Positions 1 through 5,054 of a stretch of DNA of 10,181 nucleotides are shown here, piece after piece (the stretch's first letter is position 1; the number at the start of each line of letters is the position of its first letter). The translations under genes and the position numbers were made by a program. Below the pieces are notes generated by a model. The model was not told the origin of the DNA. It saw only the letters and a list, made by a program, of their open reading frames with translations, and did not search any database. Source of the stretch: an uncultured Eubacteriales bacterium (GTDB lineage Bacteria > Bacillota > Clostridia > Oscillospirales > Oscillospiraceae); assembly GCA_902477055.1 (NCBI GenBank), contig CABSFY010000085.1, forward strand, positions 1 through 10,181, read 5' to 3'.

Positions 1-70
1 ATTCACTATTCACTACACCGATACTGCCTGCACCGGCGGGCTGAGGGCAGCCCGCCCTACGTGTTGGACG
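1..70 (+). repeat. Composite interspersed repeat, copy A (cut by window edge)
   Basis: Two ATTCACT heptamers are followed by ACTGCCTGCAC and then a palindromic module at 33-61, with arms GGCGGGCTG and CAGCCCGCC, an AGGG loop and a CTACG foot. The same module order is seen at 2787-2904 and, inverted, at 9797-9860. The similarity to the inverted copy extends about ten bases past CTACG (GTGTTGGACG here, GTGTTGAACG there). The element lies between the T-box terminator and where ileS should start, and it continues off the left edge. Confidence 0.85.
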
Positions 71-82
71 GCAGCGGGGGGA

Positions 83-120
83 TAAAAAACACCTCTGCCT
101 CATCAAGAGACAGAGGTGTT
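83..120 (-). terminator. Intrinsic terminator of the T-box leader
   Basis: On the minus strand the arms ACACCTCTGTCTC and GAGGCAGAGGTGT form a 13-pair stem (one G-T pair) around a TTGAT loop, followed by a run of T. Its 5' arm and loop contain the bases used by the alternative antiterminator, so the two folds are mutually exclusive, as expected for a T-box. Confidence 0.95.
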
Positions 121-326
121 TCAGCTCTGCGGTACCACTCTTGTTCCCCGCCGGGGCGGGACACTCGAAGCGCGATAACGGGCGCGGGCCGTCGGGTCTT
201 ACTTGGGCCGGGAGGGCCGGTTCGGGCGGATGCTCAGGAAGGATTTTCACGCGGGGCCGCTGCCGCCTTACACCACCCGGCGGCTCTCTGAAAGCAACAC
301 GCCGCGCTACTCGTTTCCGTCAACAC
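83..326 (-). promoter_or_regulatory. T-box riboswitch leader with isoleucine (AUC) specifier, expected to control ileS
   Basis: This RNA leader senses uncharged tRNA and decides between termination and readthrough into an aminoacyl-tRNA synthetase gene. Read on the minus strand it shows the class features in order: the stem I start with an AGTA motif (about 321-306), a distal stem-loop containing GGGTGGTGTAAGG (about 280-268), the specifier region GAAAATCCTTCCTGAGCA with AUC at 244-242, and the T-box core AGAGTGGTACCGCAGA at 141-126. The UGGU bulge would pair with the ACCA end of a tRNA with discriminator A73, which fits tRNA-Ile. An antiterminator can form by pairing CAAGAG (143-138) with CTCTTG (109-104) and CAGAG (129-125) with CTCTG (115-111). 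This excludes the terminator. The leader begins about 30 bases after the divIVA stop. In Bacillus the gene after divIVA is ileS, which agrees with the specifier. The target gene itself is outside the window. The base after the specifier is C, where a purine is more usual. Confidence 0.94.
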
Positions 327-355
327 AGTATTCGTTTTTTCGTTAAGCTTACGGT

Positions 356-1093
356 TTATTCCTTGGTTTTTTCCTCGCCGGGATGGTAATTCCGACCGAA
401 TTGCAAGTCCTCGAAGCGCTTGATCTGCGGAAATTCGCGGGTCGGCTCGTCCACGGGCTTCACGACGGGCGCTTCCGCCTGTAACGATTCGTCGATGCTG
501 TGGCCGATCTCCTCGATGAGCGCGTCGGCCTTTTCCTCGGTCGTAGGCGCGGAGGGGTCTTGATTGAAGTCGAAGGCGCGTTTTGCCGTCTTTCCGGCTT
601 TTTCCGTCATTTCCGGCCGCTTTTCCTTCGGTTTTTCGGGCAGCTCCTGGCGGCGCAGCTCGTCCATCAGCTCCAGCTGACGGCGCAGACGCTTTTCCAT
701 ACCGTCGATGAACTGCGCGGTAGCGCGCTGGGCCAGCTCCAGACGGTCCTGCTCGCTGCCGAGGCGCTCGTCCACGTTCTGCGCCTTGGCATTGGCGGTC
801 TCCTCCGCCTCGTGCAGCATCTGGGCGCACTTGCGCTCCGCCTCGGCCATCATCTGGTCGCAGGTTTTCTGCGCGGCGACGATGGCATTTTGCATGGAGC
901 TTTCCTGACGGCGGTACTCCTCCAGCTTTTCAACCAAGATCCGCATTTTGCTCTTGAGGACGGAATTTTCCTTGTACAGTGCGATGTAGTCCTCGGTCAG
1001 CGGTTCGAGCACCTCGTCCACGGACGTCATGTCATAGCCGCCGAAGATCGCCTTTTCAAAACTGATTTCCTGAATCTGCTGCGGGGTCATCAT
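356..1093 (-). CDS. divIVA: DivIVA-family cell division / polarity protein
   Basis: This 245-residue protein belongs to the coiled-coil DivIVA family, which binds negatively curved membrane at the septum and poles and recruits partners for division-site placement, septation or growth. The N-terminal DivIVA domain is plain: residues 3-30 run TPQQIQEISFEKAIFGGYDM followed by SVDEVLE, including the conserved FGGYD-x-x-x-VD block. Residues about 30-150 are a long heptad-rich coiled coil. The charged tail (about 150-245) has low complexity and looks linker-like. An AAAAGGAG ribosome binding site lies 10 bases before the first of two adjacent ATG codons, so the first was chosen. The gene follows sepF after 41 bases and precedes the Ile T-box. 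This is the Bacillus order without ylmG and ylmH. The product may be a DivIVA-like paralogue with a lineage-specific tail. The family call is firm, but the exact role is inferred. Confidence 0.93.
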   Translation of the reverse strand: MMTPQQIQEISFEKAIFGGYDMTSVDEVLEPLTEDYIALYKENSVLKSKMRILVEKLEEYRRQESSMQNAIVAAQKTCDQMMAEAERKCAQMLHEAEETANAKAQNVDERLGSEQDRLELAQRATAQFIDGMEKRLRRQLELMDELRRQELPEKPKEKRPEMTEKAGKTAKRAFDFNQDPSAPTTEEKADALIEEIGHSIDESLQAEAPVVKPVDEPTREFPQIKRFEDLQFGRNYHPGEEKTKE

Positions 1094-1134
1094 AGTCGTT
1101 CCGCTCCTTTTCTATGTAATGACGGGCTGATTTC

Positions 1135-1629
1135 TCAGAAGTACGTCTCCTGCTGCGGGGCCTCCGGCTCGTCGATGGAGGTATTGACCACGTCAACATT
1201 GTAGGGCGTGACAAGATAGGTGGAAACGGCAATTTTCTTGATCTTGCCGTCGAGCGCATAGGCACAGCCGGACAGGAAGTCCACCAGACGGCGGGCAACG
1301 TCCTTGTTGGTCGTTTCCAGATTGAGGACGACGGCCTTCTTGTCGCGCAGGTGGTCGGCAATGTCCGACACCTGGTCGAAGCGCTCGGGCTTGACCAGCA
1401 CGACCTGCATCTGGCCGGAGGAGCTGATGTTCACCACGCGGTTCGAGGGAGTCGAAGCGGCGGGGCGGACCGGCTCGGTCACCGGATTCGAGCGGCCAAA
1501 GGAGCGGCGGGGTGCCGGGGCGGGCGCGGGTTCTTCCTCGTCCAGCGGCTCGTCGTCATAATCATCATAATCATCCTCCGGCTCGGCGTAAGGATGGGTC
1601 AGCTTTCTAATTTCATCCATTAAACCCAT
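1135..1629 (-). CDS. sepF: SepF, FtsZ-anchoring cell division protein
   Basis: SepF tethers and bundles FtsZ at the division septum and is an alternative to FtsA in Gram-positive bacteria. The 164-residue product has the expected three parts. Residues 1-11 (MGLMDEIRKLT) form a short amphipathic helix for membrane binding. Residues about 16-65 are an acidic then proline-rich linker. The globular SepF core covers about 66-150, with VVLVKPERFDQVSDIADHLR, then VVLNLE, then RRLVDFLSGCAYALDGKIKKI and TPYNVDV, all typical of the family. GGAGG lies eight bases before the ATG. The gene starts 16 bases after the yggS stop, so its ribosome binding site abuts the upstream stop codon and the two are almost certainly cotranscribed. 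The yggS-sepF pair matches ylmE-ylmF of Bacillus. Confidence 0.96.
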   Translation of the reverse strand: MGLMDEIRKLTHPYAEPEDDYDDYDDEPLDEEEPAPAPAPRRSFGRSNPVTEPVRPAASTPSNRVVNISSSGQMQVVLVKPERFDQVSDIADHLRDKKAVVLNLETTNKDVARRLVDFLSGCAYALDGKIKKIAVSTYLVTPYNVDVVNTSIDEPEAPQQETYF

Positions 1630-1645
1630 GAAAGGTTCCTCCGTA

Positions 1646-2341
1646 TCATAAATAATGCCGCGCGCCGAAGATCGCCGTCCCGACGCGAATCATGGTGCTG
1701 CCGCAGGCGATCGCATCGGCGTAGTCGCCGCTCATGCCCATCGACAAAATGTCCATGCTACTATTATGATGGTTTTTTGCTGTTATGTCAACAGAAATTG
1801 TGTGAATTTTCTCGAAATATCTGCAATTATCCCCCGGTTTTTCCGCAATCGGCGGAATTGCCATCAATCCGCGCAGGCGGCAATTGGGATAGGCTTCCAT
1901 TTCGTCGGCCACGGCGACGGCCTCGGCGGGCGTAAAGCCGGACTTGCTCTCCTCCGCGCCGATGTTGATCTCCAGCAAAATGTCCTGTGTAATGCCCAGA
2001 CGCGCCGCCTCCTTCTGCACGCAGCGCAGCAGCTCCAGCCGATCGACCGATTGCAGCAGCGCAACCTTGCCGACGACCTGGCGGACCTTGTTGGTTTGCA
2101 GATGGCCGATAAAGTGGACAGGTGCGCCGTCGTAGGCGTGTTCGGCGAGCTTCTGCGTCAGCTCCTGCACGCGGTTTTCACCGCAGCAGTCCACGCCCGC
2201 CGCAACGGCCTCGCGTACACGGGCCGCATCGTTCATCTTGCTGGCGGCACACAGAAGAATCTCCGCCGGGTCCCGCCCGGCCCGCACCGCCGCCTCCGCC
2301 ATCTCCGCCCGAATCCGGGCAATATTCTCGGCAATGGTCAT
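1646..2341 (-). CDS. yggS: YggS/YlmE-family pyridoxal phosphate homeostasis protein
   Basis: This is a single-domain fold-type III (alanine racemase-like TIM barrel) protein that binds pyridoxal 5'-phosphate and buffers PLP and amino/keto-acid pools. It has no established catalytic reaction. Length (231 residues) is normal. Visible motifs are LCAASK with the PLP lysine at residue 35, GENRVQE (54-60), HFIGHLQTNK (76-85), LLQSVD, INIGAEESKSGF, LRGLMAIPP, and the phosphate-binding C-terminal block LSMGMSGDYADAI with CGSTMIRVGTAIFGAR. An AGAGAGG site precedes the ATG. It is the first gene after the repeat island and leads the yggS-sepF-divIVA unit. The stretch encoding roughly residues 163-198 (about 1750-1855) is markedly AT-rich and lies within an otherwise GC-rich gene, although the reading frame stays intact. 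Confidence 0.95.
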   Translation of the reverse strand: MTIAENIARIRAEMAEAAVRAGRDPAEILLCAASKMNDAARVREAVAAGVDCCGENRVQELTQKLAEHAYDGAPVHFIGHLQTNKVRQVVGKVALLQSVDRLELLRCVQKEAARLGITQDILLEINIGAEESKSGFTPAEAVAVADEMEAYPNCRLRGLMAIPPIAEKPGDNCRYFEKIHTISVDITAKNHHNSSMDILSMGMSGDYADAIACGSTMIRVGTAIFGARHYL

Positions 2342-2379
2342 GATGGATTACCTCTCTTTGTAGTGATTTGTACTTATTT

Positions 2380-2407
2380 AGTATGTGGGATTGGTTACAT
2401 TTGTCGG
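2380..2407 (-). promoter_or_regulatory. Weak candidate promoter before yggS
   Basis: The roughly 80 bases between yggS and the repeat island are unique and AT-rich. On the minus strand CCGACA (2407-2402) and CATACT (2385-2380) are 16 bases apart, each matching four of six consensus bases. This is only a candidate, and readthrough from hfq and the adaptor gene is also possible, since I see no hairpin with a T-run in the gap. Confidence 0.25.
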
Positions 2408-2423
2408 TTTGCTCATTCGACGC

Positions 2424-2482
2424 GCCGCAGCGCCTTGGCTTCCCCTTTGGGGAAGCTGTCAGCGAAGCTGACTGATAGGGTC
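2424..2482 (+). repeat. Double-hairpin repeat module S, copy 1
   Basis: CCGCAGCGCCTTGG is followed by a hairpin with arms GCTTCCCC and GGGGAAGC, then by a second hairpin with arms TCAGC and GCTGA and a GAA loop, and ends ACTGATAGGG. Other copies lie at 2613-2660 (inverted), 2684-2730 and 9936-9983 (inverted). The arm bases differ between copies but stay complementary. Confidence 0.8.
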
Positions 2483-2504
2483 CCCGCGCCCGCAGGCGCA
2501 CGTT

Positions 2505-2534
2505 GCGCAGGGCGGGATGCCCTCATCCCGCCGC
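2505..2534 (-). repeat. GTAG-type palindromic module P, degenerate foot
   Basis: Arms GGCGGGATG and CATCCCGCC surround a CCCT loop on the plus strand. The foot reads GCAG instead of GTAG. Compared with the copies at 33-61 and 9797-9824, stem position 7 is A-T instead of C-G, so pairing is kept. Confidence 0.8.
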
Positions 2535-2568
2535 AAATTTCGGACGCAGAAACGATAGTGCCTGCAAT

Positions 2569-2608
2569 AGCGGGCAAAGCCCGCTGTTCTTGCGCTTTTC
2601 GCAAGAAC
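2569..2608. repeat. Two adjacent perfect hairpins
   Basis: AGCGGGC and GCCCGCT (2569-2585) pair around AAA. Immediately after, GTTCTTGCG and CGCAAGAAC (2586-2608) pair around CTTTT. Neither is followed by a T-run on either strand, so I do not call them intrinsic terminators. The preceding GATAGTGCCTGCA resembles the ACTGCCTGCAC lead-in of module P, so the first hairpin may be a diverged member of that family. Confidence 0.6.
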
Positions 2609-2612
2609 ACAA

Positions 2613-2660
2613 TCCCTCAGTCACGGCTTCGCCGTGACAGCTCCCTTTACACAAGGGAGC
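2613..2660 (-). repeat. Double-hairpin repeat module S, copy 2 (inverted)
   Basis: Read on the minus strand, the arms GCTCCCTT and AAGGGAGC are followed by TCACGGC and GCCGTGA with a GAA loop and an ACTGAGGGA tail. Bases 2618-2646 and 2698-2726 form a 29-bp inverted repeat with one mismatch, so this copy faces the next one and could extrude as a large cruciform. Confidence 0.8.
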
Positions 2661-2683
2661 CTTTCGGCTGCGTACCATCCAAT

Positions 2684-2904
2684 GGCTCCCTCTGATGAGG
2701 GAGCTGGCACGGCGAAGCCGTGACTGAAGGAGAGAACCCCGCCGCAGCGGATTTCAATCCGTGCCGCAAGGCACACCTATTATATTATTCACTATTCACT
2801 ATTCACTGAATTGATCCTGTCTGCACGGGCCGATGAGGGCATCGGCCCCTACGCACGGAACGAAACTGCCTGCACGCGGCGGGCTGGGGGCAGCCCGCCC
2901 TACG
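2684..2904 (+). repeat. Composite interspersed repeat, copy B
   Basis: Modules in order are S (double hairpin, 2684-2730); R, with CCGCCGCAGCGGATTT and a GTGCC/GGCAC hairpin ending in ACACCTAT (about 2739-2780); three ATTCACT heptamers (2787-2807); then two palindromic P units at 2827-2853 and 2876-2904, each led by CTGYCTGCAC and ending CTACG. The inverted copy at 9797-9983 has the same order but only one P unit, so this copy has gained, or the other lost, one P. Arms of the first P are GGGCCGATG and CATCGGCCC, and of the second GGCGGGCTG and CAGCCCGCC. Confidence 0.88.
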
Positions 2905-2955
2905 GACGGCTTTCGATACTGCCTGCACACGGGCGAACGATGCTCGCCTCTGCGG
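2905..2955 (+). repeat. Degenerate third P-type unit
   Basis: CGATACTGCCTGCACAC leads into an imperfect palindrome, GGGCGAACGATGCTCGCC, with the foot decayed to CTGCGG. It is the third lead-in plus palindrome in tandem (after 2818-2853 and 2866-2904), placed just after the adaptor gene stop on the opposite strand. Confidence 0.6.
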
Positions 2956-2987
2956 TGTGGAACGCTGGTGCAGCCGTGGACTGTGGG

Positions 2988-3851
2988 TCATGGATGCAGA
3001 ATCATTTCGTCGCCGGGTTGGAGGGCGGCGGGATCGAGGGCTTGGGCGGCGAGGAAGTCGTCCTCGCGTTCGTAGATCAGCTCGACGGGCTTGAATTTTT
3101 TCTGCCCGGCGACGAGGACGTAAACGCCCGTCCGGCCGTCGCGGTATTGGATGGCGGTTTTCGGAACGCGCAGACCCTCGCAGGAGAAAAATTGCAATCG
3201 CGCTGTCACGCTGCATAATTCAGCGGCCTCGGCGAGCTTTTCGCGGCAGGAAAGGACAAGCAGGCGCTCCGGCGTGAGGACGGACGGCGGCTTTTCGGCG
3301 AAGCAGCCGCTTTCCGCCGCGTTGACGGCGGGCAGCTCCAATTCCTTTGACCGCTGCTCCATGGCTTCGATGGCCGTGTGCAGCGTTTCTTCATCAACGG
3401 CGACGGCCTCGCGGCGCAAAATCCGTTTTTCCAGCATCTGCTCCGCAGTCTGCGACGGGGCAAGCGCAAAACGATGCAGCGCCGCCTTGATCTCCGCATC
3501 AGAGCCGGCGGCGGAGGCGGTCAGGGCTGCAAGACGGTCGGAAATTTCGCGCTTTTCTTCACACAGCGCCTCCTGCCCCGCCTCGTAGCGCCACGCGACG
3601 CACTGCCCGGCGGCAACGTGCGTCCCTGTCGCGACGGCGGGCCAGAGCCGCCCCGTTCCGACTGCTTTTTCCCGAAAAACGACAAAGCCGGAAACGGACA
3701 GTCCGTCTCCGACTTTGCAGACGCTCGCGGTCGCCGTTTCCGGCGCGTCGCCGCCGAGCAGCAGCGCACACAGCGCATACACCGCCAGCAGGCCCGCGAG
3801 CAGCGCCCAGATCAACCTCCGAAAAAGCGGCCCTTGCTTGACCAGCCCCAT
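2988..3851 (-). CDS. HlyD-like membrane-anchored adaptor protein, function unknown
   Basis: The 287-residue product has one N-terminal membrane helix (about residues 13-34, LIWALLAGLLAVYALCALLL) and should face the cell exterior. Residues about 64-86 (GTGRLWPAVATGTHVAAGQC) resemble the half-lipoyl motif of HlyD/membrane-fusion adaptors. Residues about 90-215 are helical and charged, a short hairpin region. The C-terminal segment from residue 229 (VPKTAIQYRDGRTGVYVLV, later FKPVELIY and LQPGDEMI) matches the beta-barrel/membrane-proximal part of the family. The ATG overlaps the hfq TGA (TGATG) and I see no strong Shine-Dalgarno sequence, so translational coupling to hfq is likely. No transporter ATPase or permease is adjacent, so a role in secretion is not shown. 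Linkage to division genes hints at envelope work, but this is inference. Confidence 0.75.
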   Translation of the reverse strand: MGLVKQGPLFRRLIWALLAGLLAVYALCALLLGGDAPETATASVCKVGDGLSVSGFVVFREKAVGTGRLWPAVATGTHVAAGQCVAWRYEAGQEALCEEKREISDRLAALTASAAGSDAEIKAALHRFALAPSQTAEQMLEKRILRREAVAVDEETLHTAIEAMEQRSKELELPAVNAAESGCFAEKPPSVLTPERLLVLSCREKLAEAAELCSVTARLQFFSCEGLRVPKTAIQYRDGRTGVYVLVAGQKKFKPVELIYEREDDFLAAQALDPAALQPGDEMILHP

Positions 3852-4072
3852 CAGGCCGGAACGCGGACGGGCTGCAGCGGCACCAGCGTTGAGATCGCGT
3901 GCTTATAAATCATCTGCTGCTTGCCCTCCGAGCTGAGCATGACAATAAAATTGTCAAACCCGGTAACGATGCCCTTCATTTGGAAGCCGTTCATGAGAAA
4001 CATGGTGACGGGGGTATGCTCCCGGCGCACCTCGTTGAGGACCAGATCCTGTAGGTTTTCTGTGTTTGCCAT
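3851..4072 (-). CDS. hfq: RNA chaperone Hfq
   Basis: Hfq is a hexameric Sm-like ring that binds small RNAs and mRNAs. Its regulatory weight in Firmicutes is variable. At 73 residues it is a compact Gram-positive-type protein without the long disordered tail of enterobacterial Hfq. Q8 of the proximal uridine site is present, Sm1 covers about residues 13-46 (VTMFLMNGFQMKGIVTGFDN), and Sm2 contains IYKHAIST with Y56, K57 and H58. The rim patch is R16-R17-E18. AAGAGG stands 10 bases before the ATG. It follows miaA, the standard arrangement in many bacteria, but with a 78-base gap that holds a candidate promoter and hairpin, so it may also be made independently. Its stop codon overlaps the start of the adaptor gene. 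Confidence 0.97.
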   Translation of the reverse strand: MANTENLQDLVLNEVRREHTPVTMFLMNGFQMKGIVTGFDNFIVMLSSEGKQQMIYKHAISTLVPLQPVRVPA

Positions 4073-4098
4073 ACTATAAGTACCTCTTTTCTTTTCTC

Positions 4099-4112
4099 GG
4101 GGACTTGTCCCC
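4099..4112 (-). promoter_or_regulatory. Small hairpin in the hfq leader
   Basis: GGGGA and TCCCC pair around CAAG, between the candidate hfq promoter and the AAGAGG ribosome binding site. It would lie near the 5' end of an hfq transcript. It might protect the end or be a regulatory fold. There is no T-run, so it is not a terminator. Confidence 0.45.
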
Positions 4113-4121
4113 TGTGTGATA

Positions 4122-4149
4122 CTTATATTTTAGCAATCTGCGTTGTCGA
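4122..4149 (-). promoter_or_regulatory. Candidate sigma-A promoter for hfq
   Basis: On the minus strand TCGACA (4149-4144) and TATAAG (4127-4122) each match five of six consensus bases and are 16 bases apart, starting right after the miaA stop codon. A transcript from here would begin a few bases before the leader hairpin. Confidence 0.5.
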
Positions 4150-4150
4150 A

Positions 4151-5053
4151 TTACGGAAGAAGCTGTCGGCTGTCGGAGAAAATTTCTTCAAAATTTTTAT
4201 GATCGGCAAAAAGCCAGTGTACCTTGGGGTTGCGGCGGAACCAGGTGCGCTGCCGCTTGGCATACTGGCGGGAGCGCAGGACGATTTGTTCCCGCGCCGT
4301 GGCGGGGTCGTTGAGCAGCTCCTTGTAGCCGATGGCCTGCAATGCAGTGCTGTCACGCGGCAGGCCAAGGGCGACGAGCGCCGCCAGCTCCTCGCGCAGA
4401 CCGGCCTCCAGCATACCATCGACGCGCTGCGTGATGCGCTGCCAGAGCGTTTGCCGGTTTTCATAGTCCAGACCGATCCAGAGCGGATCGTACCTCGGCG
4501 GAAGGGCCTGCGTCCGGCGGTTATGCTCGGAGATCGGCAGGCCGGTCTGCTCGTAGACCTCCAGAGCGCGGAGAACGCGCTTTCGATTTGACGGGTGAAG
4601 CGTCGCCGCCGTTTCCGGATCGACCGCGCGGAGGCGGTCTAACATTGTATCCATGCCACGCTCGTCCGCCTCGCGCTCCAAAGCGGCGCGAAGGCCGTCC
4701 TGCGGCTGCGGCGCGAACGCACGTCCGGCGATCAGCGAGTCGATATAAAGGCCCGTGCCGCCGACGAGAACGACGGTTTTTCCGCGCCGTAAAATGTCTT
4801 GGACGATCGGGTCGGCCAGCTCGCAGTAGCGGCTGACGGAGAAATTCTCGCGCGGGTCGATCACGCCGATCATGTGATGCGGCACGCCCGCCATCTCCTC
4901 CGGCGTGGGCGCGGCCGTCCCGATCGTCATGCCGCGATAGACCTGCATGGAGTCGAAGGAAACGACCTCGCCGTCGAGGGCCTGCGCCAGTGCGACGGAC
5001 AGGCGGGTCTTGCCGGTGGCCGTCGGGCCGACGATGCAAATCATTCGGTCCAT
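4151..5053 (-). CDS. miaA: tRNA dimethylallyltransferase MiaA
   Basis: MiaA transfers a dimethylallyl group to N6 of adenosine 37 in tRNAs reading UNN codons, giving i6A. This is the substrate that MiaB, encoded three genes upstream, methylthiolates. Length (300 residues) is usual. The P-loop is GPTATGKT (9-16), followed by DSMQVYRGM with the family's catalytic D34-S35, then GTAAPTPEE, HHMIGVIDP and VGGTGLYIDSLI. The C-terminal signature RQYAKRQRTWFRR is present. The ATG begins one base after the mutL stop, and its AAGAGG site lies inside the last mutL codons, so mutL and miaA are cotranscribed and probably coupled. Nothing looks truncated or altered. Confidence 0.97.
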   Translation of the reverse strand: MDRMICIVGPTATGKTRLSVALAQALDGEVVSFDSMQVYRGMTIGTAAPTPEEMAGVPHHMIGVIDPRENFSVSRYCELADPIVQDILRRGKTVVLVGGTGLYIDSLIAGRAFAPQPQDGLRAALEREADERGMDTMLDRLRAVDPETAATLHPSNRKRVLRALEVYEQTGLPISEHNRRTQALPPRYDPLWIGLDYENRQTLWQRITQRVDGMLEAGLREELAALVALGLPRDSTALQAIGYKELLNDPATAREQIVLRSRQYAKRQRTWFRRNPKVHWLFADHKNFEEIFSDSRQLLP

Positions 5054-5054
5054 A

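Noticed and set aside
61..389. Two plus-strand frames over the T-box
   Set aside because: The DNA is explained by a structured leader RNA on the other strand, and the peptides look random.
500..1204. 234-codon plus-strand frame opposite divIVA
   Set aside because: Its heptad-like pattern mirrors the DivIVA coiled coil on the other strand. It has no independent support.
2569..2608. Strong hairpins as intrinsic terminators
   Set aside because: Neither strand has a T-run after the stems.
2413..2610. 65-codon minus-strand frame in the repeat island
   Set aside because: It is built from S and P repeat modules. Such frames recur wherever the repeats do and have no ribosome binding site.
1655..2695. 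346-codon open frame on the plus strand opposite yggS
   Set aside because: It is antisense to a gene with complete YggS motifs and runs on into the repeat island. Long antisense frames are expected in GC-rich coding DNA, and no family pattern is visible.
2787..2807. Tandem ATTCACT heptamers as a CRISPR or iteron array
   Set aside because: There are no spacers, only three short units, and they are one module of a dispersed composite repeat. There is no replication gene or origin context.
2803..3218. Overlapping frames on both strands across the adaptor gene 3' end and the P repeats
   Set aside because: Composition is that of palindromic repeats and antisense coding sequence.
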